This document shows positions 23,202 to 30,840 of a stretch of 45,030 nt of DNA, piece by piece; position 1 is the first letter of the stretch; every line of letters begins with the position of its first letter. Source of the DNA: JBOGHU01 sp050742255 (lineage in GTDB: Bacteria > Actinomycetota > Acidimicrobiia > Acidimicrobiales > CADCSY01); assembly GCA_050742255.1 (NCBI GenBank), contig JBOGHU010000052.1:1-45030 (forward strand), in the 5' to 3' direction. A program made the translations under genes and the position numbers. Below the pieces are notes generated by a model. That model did not search any database and had not been told where the DNA came from. It worked only from the letters and a program-made list of their open reading frames with translations.

Positions 23202-23244
23202 CACAATCGACCGCTGGCCGACGCCTGGTGCCGTTGTTGCGGCG

Positions 23245-23985
23245 CTAGCCGAGGCCGAACACCTCGGCGGCGGTGGTGGTCGACGCCTCGGCCACCGCCT
23301 CCACCGCGACCCCCTTGACCGCCGCCACCGCCGCGCCCACCAGGGGCACCCACGCCGGGCGGTTGGGCCGGCCCCGCTTGGGCACCGGCGCCAGGAACGG
23401 GGCGTCGGTCTCCACCGTCAGGCGGTCGAGAGGGCACCGGGCCGCCGCCGCCCGGACCTCGGTGGCGCCGGTGAAGGTGACGATCCCGCTGAAGCTGAGG
23501 ACCGCCCCGGTGTCGAGGGCCCGGGCCGCCTCCCGGGGTCCCCCGGTGAAGCAGTGGAACACGGTGCGGGCCGGTGTCCCCTCGGCGGCCAGGATGGCGA
23601 AGGTGTCGTCCCACGCCTCACGGGTGTGGATCACCAGGGCCAGGTGGTTGCGGTGGGCCAGGGCGACCTGGGCGGCGAAGACCTCCCGCTGCTGGTCCCG
23701 GGGTGAGCGGTCGTGGTGGTAGTCGAGGCCGCACTCCCCCACAGCCACCACCCCGGGGGCACCCAGGGCCGCCCCCAGCCCGTCCAGACCGTCGGCGGCG
23801 TGGTGGGGGTGGACGCCCGCCGTGGCCCACACCCCGTCGTGGCCGGCGGCGGCGCCAAGGGCGGCCCCCCAGTCCCCCCGGTGGGTGCCCACGGTGACCA
23901 GGCGCTCCACGCCCGCGGCCCGGGCCTCGTCGACCACCTCGACCACGCCGTCCTCGGGGAGGTGGCAGTGGCTGTCGGTCCACAC
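23245..23985 (-). CDS. tatD: TatD-family metal-dependent hydrolase
   Basis: 246 residues from GTG 23985. TIM-barrel metallohydrolase with DSHCHL (two His), VAVGECGLDYHHD (Glu), VIHTREAWDD (His), FHCFTGG (His) and VETDAPFLAPVP (Asp). Members act as 3'-5' DNA exonucleases and in DNA repair or export quality control. Starts 14 nt after the metG stop, as in most actinobacteria. No clear ribosome-binding site, so translation may depend on metG. Confidence 0.94.
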   Translation of the reverse strand: MWTDSHCHLPEDGVVEVVDEARAAGVERLVTVGTHRGDWGAALGAAAGHDGVWATAGVHPHHAADGLDGLGAALGAPGVVAVGECGLDYHHDRSPRDQQREVFAAQVALAHRNHLALVIHTREAWDDTFAILAAEGTPARTVFHCFTGGPREAARALDTGAVLSFSGIVTFTGATEVRAAAARCPLDRLTVETDAPFLAPVPKRGRPNRPAWVPLVGAAVAAVKGVAVEAVAEASTTTAAEVFGLG

Positions 23986-23999
23986 CGCCGCGGCCGGGC

Positions 24000-25511
24000 T
24001 CAGGCCGGCTGCACCCGGGGGAACAGGGGCGGGCCAACCTCGACGGGGAGGCCGCCGGGGTAGCCGCCCCAACGGGCCGCCTCGGGCAGGCGCTGGTCGG
24101 CGGGCACCCCGTCGAGGCCGATGCGCCGCCACAGCTCCGCGCACGCGCCCGGGACCGCCGGGGTGGCCAGCACCGCCACCACGCGCAACGCCTCCAGGGC
24201 GTCGCCGAGCACCGCGTCGACGGCGGGACCGGGCTCCGACCTCCACGGCTCGTGGGCGTCGAGGTGGGCGTTGGCGGCGCGTATGAGGCGCCAGGTGGCG
24301 TCGAGAGCCTCGTGGGGCGCCAGGCGCTGCCAGGCGGCCGCCGCCGCCGTGTAGACGTCGGCCGCCACGGGCGCCAGGGGGCTGTCGGGGCGGGGGGCCG
24401 GGCCGGTCCCCCCGCACTTGGTCCCCACCACCGTGGCCACCCGGGAGAGGAGGTTCCCCAGGTTGTTGGCCAGGTCGGCGTTGTAGCGGGACACCATGCC
24501 CTCGTAGGAGAACTCCCCGTCGGGACCGAAGGCGGCGTCGCGCAGGAAGTGGTACCGGTACCCGTCCACGCCGACGTCGGCGACGAGGTCGGTGGGGGCG
24601 ATCTGGTTCAGGCGGGTCTTGCTCATCTTCTCCCCGCCGACCAGTAGCCAGCCGTGCACGAACAGGTTGGCCGGCGGGTCGATCCCCGCCGCCATGCACA
24701 TGGCCGGCCACCACACGCAGTGGAACCGGAGGATCTCCTTGCCGATCAGGTGGTGGACCGCCGGCCACCAGCGTCCGAACCGCTCCTGGTCGGACCCGTA
24801 CCCGATGGCGGTGACGTAGTTGACCAGGGCGTCGTACCAGACGTAGAAGACGTGGCGGTCGTCCCAGGGCACGGGGACGCCCCAGGCCAGCGATGTGCGG
24901 GTGATGGAGATGTCGTCCAGCCCCTGGCGGATGAAGCCCAGCGCCTCGTTGCGCTTGGTCGCCGGCCGCACCGCCGCGGGGTTGGCCTCGTACCACTCGA
25001 GGAGGCGCTGCTGGTACCGGCTGAGCTTGAAGAAGTAGTTCTCCTCCTTCATGAGCTGGACCGGTCGCTGGTGCACCGGGCACCGCCCCTCGACCAGCTG
25101 GGCCTCGGTGTAGTAGTCCTCGCAGGAGACGCAGTAGGGGCCCTCGTAGGTCCCGAGCTCTATGTCGCCACGGTCGTGGATGGCCCCGAGGAAGCGCTGC
25201 ACGGCGGCGTAGTGGCGGGGCTCGGTGGTCCGGATGAAGTCGTCGTTGGCGATGTCGAGCAGCCGCCAGGTCTCCCGGAAGCGCTCAGCGGTGCGGTCGG
25301 TCCACTCCTGGGGCGTGACGCCGTTGGCCTGGGCCGTCTGGGCCACCTTGAGGCCGTGCTCGTCGGTGCCGGTGAGGTAGACGACATCGTCGCCCACCAG
25401 GCGGTGCCAGCGGGCGATGGCGTCCCCCACCACGGTCGTGTAGGCGTGGCCGATGTGGGGGACGTCGTTGACGTAGTAGATGGGCGTGGTCAGGTAGAAG
25501 GGTCGGCCCAC
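24000..25511 (-). CDS. metG: Methionyl-tRNA synthetase
   Basis: 503 residues from GTG 25511. Class I synthetase: PHIGHAYTT as the HIGH motif (19-22), connective peptide with CVSC and CPVH (likely Zn site), and KMSKT at 295-299. The anticodon-binding helical domain follows; no C-terminal tRNA-binding EMAP domain is present. Charges tRNA-Met. First gene of the metG-tatD unit, 42 nt after the rsmI stop. Confidence 0.97.
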   Translation of the reverse strand: MGRPFYLTTPIYYVNDVPHIGHAYTTVVGDAIARWHRLVGDDVVYLTGTDEHGLKVAQTAQANGVTPQEWTDRTAERFRETWRLLDIANDDFIRTTEPRHYAAVQRFLGAIHDRGDIELGTYEGPYCVSCEDYYTEAQLVEGRCPVHQRPVQLMKEENYFFKLSRYQQRLLEWYEANPAAVRPATKRNEALGFIRQGLDDISITRTSLAWGVPVPWDDRHVFYVWYDALVNYVTAIGYGSDQERFGRWWPAVHHLIGKEILRFHCVWWPAMCMAAGIDPPANLFVHGWLLVGGEKMSKTRLNQIAPTDLVADVGVDGYRYHFLRDAAFGPDGEFSYEGMVSRYNADLANNLGNLLSRVATVVGTKCGGTGPAPRPDSPLAPVAADVYTAAAAAWQRLAPHEALDATWRLIRAANAHLDAHEPWRSEPGPAVDAVLGDALEALRVVAVLATPAVPGACAELWRRIGLDGVPADQRLPEAARWGGYPGGLPVEVGPPLFPRVQPA

Positions 25512-25553
25512 GCCGGCCAGGGTAGCGACGCCCGCCGCCCCCGAGCCGCCCTT

Positions 25554-26426
25554 TCACCCCCTGCCGCCCCGGCCGTCCCCGGCCCGGCGCCGGGCCCCGG
25601 TGGCCAGGGCGTAGACCCGCCGCCTGGCCACCCCGTAGTCGGCGGCCACCGCGGCCACGGCGTCGCGCACCGACCGGCCGGCCGCCACCCGCTCCGCCAC
25701 CGCCGCCGACAGCTCCTCGTCCCCCGCCGGCGGCTCCGGTGGTGCCCCCTCCACGACCACCACGTGCTCGCCCCGAGGCTCCCCGGCGGCGGCCCGCTCG
25801 GCCCCCGCGGCCAGGGTGCCCCGCCACACCTCCTCGTGGAGCTTGGTGAGCTCCCGGCACAGCGCCACCCGCCGCCCGCCCCCCAGCGCCGACGCCAGGT
25901 CGGCCAGCGTCGTCGCCAGACGGTGGGGGGCCTCGTACAGCACCACGGTGCGGGGCTCGGCGGCCAGGGCGGCCAGGCGCCGGGCCCGGGCCGAGCCCCG
26001 CCGGGGCAGGAACCCCTCGAACACAAAGCGCCCGGTGGGCAGGCCGCTGGCCACCAGGGCCGCCAGCGCCGCCGACGGTCCCGGTACCACCACCACCTCG
26101 ACGCCCTCGGCCACCGCCGCCCGCACCAGCCGCTCCCCGGGGTCGGAGATCCCCGGCAGCCCGGCGTCGACGACCACCGCCACCGTCTCCCCCGCCCGCA
26201 GGTGGCCCAGGACGGTCCCCACCCGGGCCGCCTCGTTGTGGTCGTGGGCGGAGAGGAGGCGCCGGGGGGTCACACCGGTGGCAGCCAGCAGCCGGCCGGT
26301 GCGGCGGGTGTCCTCGCACACCACCACGTCGGCCTCGGCCAGGGTCCGCACCGCCCGGGGGGCCAGGTCGTCCAGGTTGCCGATGGGCGTGGCCACCAGC
26401 ACCAGGGTGCCGGGGGGCCCGGTCAC
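25554..26426 (-). CDS. rsmI: 16S rRNA 2'-O-ribose C1402 methyltransferase RsmI
   Basis: 290 residues from GTG 26426, overlapping the DUF192 stop by 4 nt. Tetrapyrrole-methylase fold: GTLVLVATPIGNLDDLAPRA, CEDTRRTGRLL, SAHDHNEA, VVVDAGLPGISDPG, VVPGPSAALAALVASGLP, FEGFLPRRG and CRELTKLHEEVWRG. Modifies the decoding centre. A C-terminal helical domain ends in a basic Gly-rich tail. Confidence 0.95.
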   Translation of the reverse strand: MTGPPGTLVLVATPIGNLDDLAPRAVRTLAEADVVVCEDTRRTGRLLAATGVTPRRLLSAHDHNEAARVGTVLGHLRAGETVAVVVDAGLPGISDPGERLVRAAVAEGVEVVVVPGPSAALAALVASGLPTGRFVFEGFLPRRGSARARRLAALAAEPRTVVLYEAPHRLATTLADLASALGGGRRVALCRELTKLHEEVWRGTLAAGAERAAAGEPRGEHVVVVEGAPPEPPAGDEELSAAVAERVAAGRSVRDAVAAVAADYGVARRRVYALATGARRRAGDGRGGRG

Positions 26427-26752
26427 CCCCGGACCTCCAGGTGATCGCCGGGCCGCAGGCCCCAGCGGGCGAAGGCACCGGCCTCGGCCTCGAGCACGGC
26501 CCGGGCCCGGGGGCGGGGGCGGCCCAGCCGCCATGGGCCCATCCTCACCACGTCGACGACCACCAGGTCGGCATCGCAGAAGGCCACGTCCACGGCGAAG
26601 CGCATACCCAGGGTGTGCACGGCGGTGGCGGGGCGGAGCAGCAGCGCCCCCACGATGCCGTCCCGGCCCAGGAGGCCCCGGGCCCGCGCTACCACGCCGG
26701 ACGCCACCTCCAGGTGCACCAGCACCTCGCCGTCGCGCACCAGCCAGGGCAC
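26423..26752 (-). CDS. DUF192 family protein
   Basis: 109 residues. DUF192 marks: VASGVVARARGLLGRDGIVGALLL, HTLGMRFAVDVAFCD, VVRMGPWRLGRPRPRARAVLE and the end GLRPGDHLEV. Small beta-barrel family of unknown function; many homologues are exported, but no signal peptide is seen here. Lies 11 nt after ychF and overlaps rsmI. Confidence 0.9.
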   Translation of the reverse strand: MPWLVRDGEVLVHLEVASGVVARARGLLGRDGIVGALLLRPATAVHTLGMRFAVDVAFCDADLVVVDVVRMGPWRLGRPRPRARAVLEAEAGAFARWGLRPGDHLEVRG

Positions 26753-26763
26753 GGCTCGATCCC

Positions 26764-27840
26764 TCAGACGTTGAACCGGAACTCGATCACGTCGCCGTCG
26801 GCGACCTCGTACTCCCTGCCCTCCATGCGCACCCTCCCGAGCTCACGGGCGGCCGACCACGAGCCCTGCTCCAGCAGCTCGTCCCAGCGGATGCACTCGG
26901 CCTTGACGAAGCCCCGCTCGAAGTCGCTGTGGACCAGCCCGGCGCACTGGCGGGCGGTGGAGCCGGCCCGGAAGGTCCAGGCCGCCGACTCGGTGGGACG
27001 GGTGGTGAGGAAGGTGCGCCGGCCCAGCAGCTCGTGGGCGGCCCGGGCGAAGCGGGGCAGCGCACCCTCACCCAGGCCCAGCCCGGCCAGCACCTCGGCC
27101 CGCTCCTCGGGGGGCAGCTGGGCCGCCTCCGCCTCCAGCTGCACGCAGACCGGGAGCACCGGGGTACCGGGGCCGACCGCGTCGACCACGCCCTTGGCCA
27201 CGGTCTCGGGCTCGGCCAGCTGGCTCTCGCCCAGGTTGACCACCGCCAGCACCGGCTTGTCGGTCAGGAGGGACCACGGCCGCAACGCCGCCCGCCGCCC
27301 GGGGTCCAGCGCCGACCGGTACAGCGGCGTGCCCTCGGCGAGGGTGGCGTGGGCGGCGTCGAGGGCATCCAGACCGGTGGCCAGGGAGGGGTCGGCCCGT
27401 GCCGCCTTGCGCTGGCGCTCCAACCTGGCCTCCACGCTGGCCAGGTCGGCCAGGGCCAGCTCGGTCTCCAGGGTGGCCAGGTGCTCGACGGGGTCGGTGG
27501 GGCCCACCACCGCGGGCTCGGGGAACGCCCGCAGCACCAGGACCACCGCGTCCACCTCACGGATGCCGCCGAGGAAGCGGTTGCCGAGCCCCTCGCCCCG
27601 GCTGGAGCCCTCGACCAGCCCGCCGATGTCGACCAGCCCCACGGCGGCGTGGACCACCCGGGCGCTGCCCGACATGGCCCCCAACCGCTCCACCCGCTCG
27701 TCGGGGACCGGAGCCACGCCCACGTTGGGGTCCACGGTGGCGAAGGGGTAGGCGGCAGCCAGCGCCCCACCCCCCGTGAGGGCGTTGAACAGGGAGGACT
27801 TCCCGGCGTTGGCCAGGCCCACGAGCCCGAACCGCTCCAC
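26764..27840 (-). CDS. ychF: Redox-regulated ATPase YchF
   Basis: 358 residues. Obg-like P-loop NTPase: G1 GLANAGKSSLFNALTGG, G3 DIGGLVEGSSRGEGLGN (usually DIAGLV), G4 position NLGE instead of NKxD, which accounts for ATP preference. C-terminal TGS domain ends with GREYEVADGDVIEFRFNV. It binds ribosomes and is linked to stress and iron. The Gly for Ala in G3 is a mild variation. First of the ychF-DUF192-rsmI unit; divergent from the PHP gene. Confidence 0.95.
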   Translation of the reverse strand: MERFGLVGLANAGKSSLFNALTGGGALAAAYPFATVDPNVGVAPVPDERVERLGAMSGSARVVHAAVGLVDIGGLVEGSSRGEGLGNRFLGGIREVDAVVLVLRAFPEPAVVGPTDPVEHLATLETELALADLASVEARLERQRKAARADPSLATGLDALDAAHATLAEGTPLYRSALDPGRRAALRPWSLLTDKPVLAVVNLGESQLAEPETVAKGVVDAVGPGTPVLPVCVQLEAEAAQLPPEERAEVLAGLGLGEGALPRFARAAHELLGRRTFLTTRPTESAAWTFRAGSTARQCAGLVHSDFERGFVKAECIRWDELLEQGSWSAARELGRVRMEGREYEVADGDVIEFRFNV

Positions 27841-27897
27841 GGCTCCACCGTACCGGCCGGACCGGGAGCCGGGCCCCTGGTCGCGCCCGGGCTCCGG

Positions 27898-27903
27898 TAC
27901 CCT
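27898..27903 (+). promoter_or_regulatory. Putative -10 box (TACCCT) of the PHP gene
   Basis: TACCCT ends 8 nt before GTG 27912; no ribosome-binding site, so probably leaderless. Confidence 0.4.
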
Positions 27904-27911
27904 CCCAGGCC

Positions 27912-28976
27912 GTGGACCCGGTGGAGGCGCTGGAGCGTGTCGCCTACCTGCTGGACCGGGGCCACGCCTCGCCCCACCGTGCCCGTGCCTTCCTGCGGGC
28001 GGCGGCGGTGCTGCGCTCCCTCCCCGCAGGGGAGCTGTCCCAGCGGGCCCGCACCGGTCGCCTCACCGAGCTCGAGGGCCTCGGCCCCACCACGGCGGGG
28101 GTGGCGGCGGAGGCGGCGAACGGCGCTGTGCCGGGGTACCTGGCGGAGCTGGAGGAGACCACCCGCATCGAGCGACCTCCCGGCGACGAGCTGGCCGCCG
28201 CGCTGCGGGGTGATTGCCACTCCCACTCCACCTGGAGCGATGGTGGCGCCGAGATCGAGGCCATGGCCGCCGCCGCCCGGGCCCTGGGCCACGAGTACCT
28301 GGCCCTCACCGACCACTCGCCCCGGCTGCGGGTGGCCCGGGGCCTGAGCGCCGACCGGCTCCGCCGCCAGCTCGAGGTGGTGGCCGGCCTCAACGACCGG
28401 CTGGCCGACGAGGCCGGGTCGGGCCGGGTCCCGCCCTTCCGGGTCCTGACCGGCATCGAGGTCGACATCCTCGACGACGGCTCCCTCGACCAGGACGAGG
28501 GCCTCCTGGCCGGCCTGGACCTGGTGGTGGCCAGCGTCCACTCGAAGCTGGGCATGGACGAGCGGTCGATGACCGCCAGGCTGGCCACCGCCGTCGCCAA
28601 CCCCCACGTCGACGTGCTGGGCCACTGCACCGGACGCCTCCTGGCCGGCAGGGGGCCGGGGCGGGGGCCCGGGCGGGGACGCCCCGGCGCCCGCTTCGAC
28701 GCCGAGCTGGTCTTCCACGCCTGCGAGCGCTTCGACACCGCGGTGGAGGTCAACTGCCGGCCCGAGCGCCTCGACCCGCCCCGCTCCCTCCTGGCCTTGG
28801 CGGTGGAGCTGGGCTGCCGCTTCGCCATCGACACCGATGCCCACGCCCCCGGCCAGCTCGAGTGGCAGCCCTACGGGACCGAGCGGGCCGCCAGCTGCGC
28901 GGTTGAGGTGGACCGGGTGGTGAACGCCTGGCCGGCCGAACAGCTCCTGGCCTGGACCGCGGCCCACGGCTCGTGA
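27912..28976 (+). CDS. PHP-domain phosphoesterase with PolX-like N-terminal helical domain
   Basis: 354 residues. Residues 1-90 resemble the DNA polymerase beta 8-kDa helix-hairpin-helix region (AYLLDRGHASPHRARAFLRA, GLGPTTAG). Residues 100-350 form a PHP domain with metal ligands in GDCHSHSTWSD (His103, His105), LTDHS (Asp134, His135), GIEVDIL (Glu183), ASVHSK (His210), LGHCT (His238) and DTDAHA. The polymerase palm of PolX is absent. Likely a nuclease or phosphatase, perhaps in base-excision repair; the substrate is unknown. A Gly-Arg-Pro insert (about 246-260) breaks the barrel between ligands. Confidence 0.88.
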   Translation: MDPVEALERVAYLLDRGHASPHRARAFLRAAAVLRSLPAGELSQRARTGRLTELEGLGPTTAGVAAEAANGAVPGYLAELEETTRIERPPGDELAAALRGDCHSHSTWSDGGAEIEAMAAAARALGHEYLALTDHSPRLRVARGLSADRLRRQLEVVAGLNDRLADEAGSGRVPPFRVLTGIEVDILDDGSLDQDEGLLAGLDLVVASVHSKLGMDERSMTARLATAVANPHVDVLGHCTGRLLAGRGPGRGPGRGRPGARFDAELVFHACERFDTAVEVNCRPERLDPPRSLLALAVELGCRFAIDTDAHAPGQLEWQPYGTERAASCAVEVDRVVNAWPAEQLLAWTAAHGS

Positions 28977-28994
28977 GGGCCGGCGTGCCCCCGG

Positions 28995-29000
28995 TAGCCT
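28995..29000 (+). promoter_or_regulatory. Putative -10 box (TAGCCT) of bL37
   Basis: TAGCCT ends 8 nt before ATG 29009; no ribosome-binding site visible. Confidence 0.4.
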
Positions 29001-29008
29001 GGCCGGCC

Positions 29009-29095
29009 ATGTCCAAGAAGACCTCCAAGCGCAGGTTCAAGGCTCGCAGGGCCAAGGCCAACCACGGCAAGAAGCCCAACGCCGGCCGGGGCTGA
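29009..29095 (+). CDS. 50S ribosomal protein bL37
   Basis: 28 codons, basic, starting MSKKTSKRRFKARR and ending KANHGKKPNAGRG. The ANHGK(R/K)PNA ending is the mark of actinobacterial bL37, a tiny large-subunit protein known from mycobacterial ribosome structures. It lies 32 nt after the PHP stop with its own TAGCCT box and is followed by a strong hairpin (29145-29180), so it may be a one-gene unit. Confidence 0.88.
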   Translation: MSKKTSKRRFKARRAKANHGKKPNAGRG

Positions 29096-29144
29096 GCGGG
29101 AGCTCCGGCGGCCACCACGGCTCGGGCGGCGGCGGAGCCGGGCC

Positions 29145-29180
29145 AGTGCCGTCAGCGCCGGTCCCGGCGCCGACGGCACT
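29145..29180 (+). terminator. Strong hairpin after bL37
   Basis: Left arm AGTGCCGTCAGCGCCGG, 2-nt loop, right arm CCGGCGCCGACGGCACT: 17-bp arms with one mismatch. No T tract. It sits 49 nt after the bL37 stop and 3 nt before the next -10 box. Confidence 0.6.
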
Positions 29181-29183
29181 GAG

Positions 29184-29189
29184 TAGCCT
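29184..29189 (+). promoter_or_regulatory. Putative -10 box (TAGCCT) of the 29200 gene
   Basis: TAGCCT ends 10 nt before ATG 29200. A GAGGG lies between, so a very short leader with a ribosome-binding site is also possible. Confidence 0.35.
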
Positions 29190-29199
29190 CCTGAGGGCC

Positions 29200-29799
29200 A
29201 TGCTGGACCACGTCTTCACCGACGCCATCGGGGCGCTGCGTGACGCCATGGAGAGCGCCATGCTCGAACGGCAGGCGTTCGAGGAGCGGTTCCAGGTGGA
29301 CGTGGCCCTGGGCGACGTCACCTGGGAGACCAGCTACGGGTTGCCGGGGGAGGGATCCCCGCCCCGGGTGCAGGCCGACCTGTCGGTGGACTGGCCCACG
29401 TGGTCCCAGACCGCCTACCGGAACTGGTACATCGGCGAGCCGTTCGACGACCCTCCCGAGATCCTGGTCGAGGTGACTCTGCGCATCCAGCGGCTGGCCA
29501 CCCGGCCCGAGCCCGAGCGGGTGCTGGCGGTGCTGCCGGTGTCGAGCCCGGCCATGGGGGTGGCGGCGCTGGAGCGCTCCGGCCCCACCATCGAGCAGGT
29601 CTACGGCCCCGAGCTGGGCGCCGGCGAGTTCGCCATCGAGGTCTCCTACGAGGGCACCGTCACCGTCGACGAGGCAACCCTGGCCGACGGCTCCGCCCTC
29701 GACGGCCAGTTCGCGGCCATGGGCGGGTGGGTGGCCTCGACCCTGGTGCGCCTGGGCGACCTCGAGTTCGACTTCCTCGCCCCCGAGGCGGAGGGGTAG
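29200..29799 (+). CDS. Unknown soluble protein, 199 residues
   Basis: Starts at ATG 29200 (GAGGG 3 nt upstream). N-terminal helical segment MLDHVFTDAIGALRDAMESA, then a mainly beta region rich in acids with WETSYGLPG, VDWPTWSQTAYRNWYIGEPF, VEVTLRIQRLA and FAIEVSYEGTV. No signal peptide, membrane helix or cysteine is present. Codon use matches the neighbours, so it is a real gene, but I recognise no family. It converges on the PfkB gene with a palindromic terminator between. The last codons and stop lie in a 27-bp tandem repeat. Confidence 0.8.
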   Translation: MLDHVFTDAIGALRDAMESAMLERQAFEERFQVDVALGDVTWETSYGLPGEGSPPRVQADLSVDWPTWSQTAYRNWYIGEPFDDPPEILVEVTLRIQRLATRPEPERVLAVLPVSSPAMGVAALERSGPTIEQVYGPELGAGEFAIEVSYEGTVTVDEATLADGSALDGQFAAMGGWVASTLVRLGDLEFDFLAPEAEG

Positions 29800-29843
29800 G
29801 GCCTCGGCCCCGAGGCGGAGGGGTAGGGCCTCGGCCCCGAGGC
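29781..29843. repeat. 27-bp tandem repeat across a stop codon
   Basis: Units 29781-29807 and 29808-29834 are identical, followed by a 9-bp third start. The first unit carries the last codons and TAG of the 199-residue protein; the second repeats them after the stop. Confidence 0.95.
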
Positions 29844-29844
29844 C
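29827..29844. terminator. Bidirectional palindrome between convergent genes
   Basis: GGCCTCGG CC CCGAGGCC, a perfect 8-2-8 hairpin lying 3 nt before the PfkB stop. A second, slightly weaker copy lies at 29800-29817. No T tracts. Confidence 0.55.
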
Positions 29845-29847
29845 GGC

Positions 29848-30840
29848 TCACACCAGCAGCGGCGCCACCAGGTCGGCCAGGCGCACCCGGGGGCGGGCCC
29901 CGACGTGGGAGACGACCTCCCCCGCCGCCGCCGACCCCAGCCGCCCGCAGGTGTCGAGGTCCCGGCCCGACACCAGGCCGAAGAGGAAGCCGGCGGCGTA
30001 GAGATCGCCGGCCCCGGTCGTGTCCACCACGTGCTCGACGGGCACGGCGGGGACCCGGTGGCGCTCCTCGCCGGCGATCACGGTCGACCCGGCCGGGCCC
30101 CGGGTGACGACCACCACCTGGCACCGGGCGGCGGCCTCGTCCGCGGCACCGTCGAGGTCGTCGGTCTGGTAGAGCAGTCGCAGCTCGTCCTCGTTGCCGA
30201 ACAGCACGTCCACGCCCTCGGCCAGAAGGTCCCGCATCGGCTCCCGCCAGCGGTCCACGCACAGCGAGTCCGAGAGGGTCAGCGCCACCCTCCGGCCCGC
30301 CCCGTGGGCGACGTCGGACGCCTTGACGAAGGCCTCCCGGGCCGGCTCCTGGTCGAACAGGTAGCCCTCCAGGTAGGTCACCTCGGCCCGGGCCACCACG
30401 CCCTCGTCGACGTCGTGGGGCCCGAGCTCGCCGGCGGCTCCCAACAGGGTGCTCATGGTGCGGTGGCCGTCGGGCATCACCACGATCAGGGACCGGCCCG
30501 TCGCCGCCTTCCTGGCCCGGGGCAGGTGGAGCTCGACCCCCAGGGCGGTGATGTCGTGGGCGAAGACCTTGCCCAGCTCGTCGTCCCCCACCCGCCCGAT
30601 GAAAGCCCCGCGGCCGCCGAGGGAGGCCAGGCCGGCCAGGGTGTTGGCGGCCGAGCCGCCCGAAACCTCCACGGCCGGACCCATGGCCCGGTACAACTCC
30701 TCGGCCCGCTCGGGGCCGACCAGGGCCATGGATCCCTTGACCAGCCCGTGGGCGACGAGGAACCCCTCCTCCGCCCAGGCCACCACGTCGACCAGGGCGT
30801 TGCCGATCCCGACCACGTCGAGGGGCCCGCCCCCGGTCAC
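29848..30840 (-). CDS. PfkB-family kinase (adenosine kinase-like)
   Basis: 330 residues. Ribokinase fold: DVVGIGNALVDVVAW, the substrate lid VSGGSAANTLAGLASLGG, FIGRVGDDELG, LFGNEDELRLL, and the catalytic DTTGAGDLYAAGFLFGL. The pattern resembles the adenosine-kinase branch, so purine salvage (adenosine to AMP) is the best guess; another sugar is possible. Its start overlaps the acyl-CoA dehydrogenase stop by 4 nt, so the two are co-expressed although no pathway joins them. Confidence 0.9.
   Translation of the reverse strand: MTGGGPLDVVGIGNALVDVVAWAEEGFLVAHGLVKGSMALVGPERAEELYRAMGPAVEVSGGSAANTLAGLASLGGRGAFIGRVGDDELGKVFAHDITALGVELHLPRARKAATGRSLIVVMPDGHRTMSTLLGAAGELGPHDVDEGVVARAEVTYLEGYLFDQEPAREAFVKASDVAHGAGRRVALTLSDSLCVDRWREPMRDLLAEGVDVLFGNEDELRLLYQTDDLDGAADEAAARCQVVVVTRGPAGSTVIAGEERHRVPAVPVEHVVDTTGAGDLYAAGFLFGLVSGRDLDTCGRLGSAAAGEVVSHVGARPRVRLADLVAPLLV

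Noticed and set aside
23122..23244. c-di-AMP (ydaO-type) riboswitch before the RlpA-like gene
   Set aside because: The predicted transcript leader is only about 45 nt and lacks the conserved ydaO sequence blocks.
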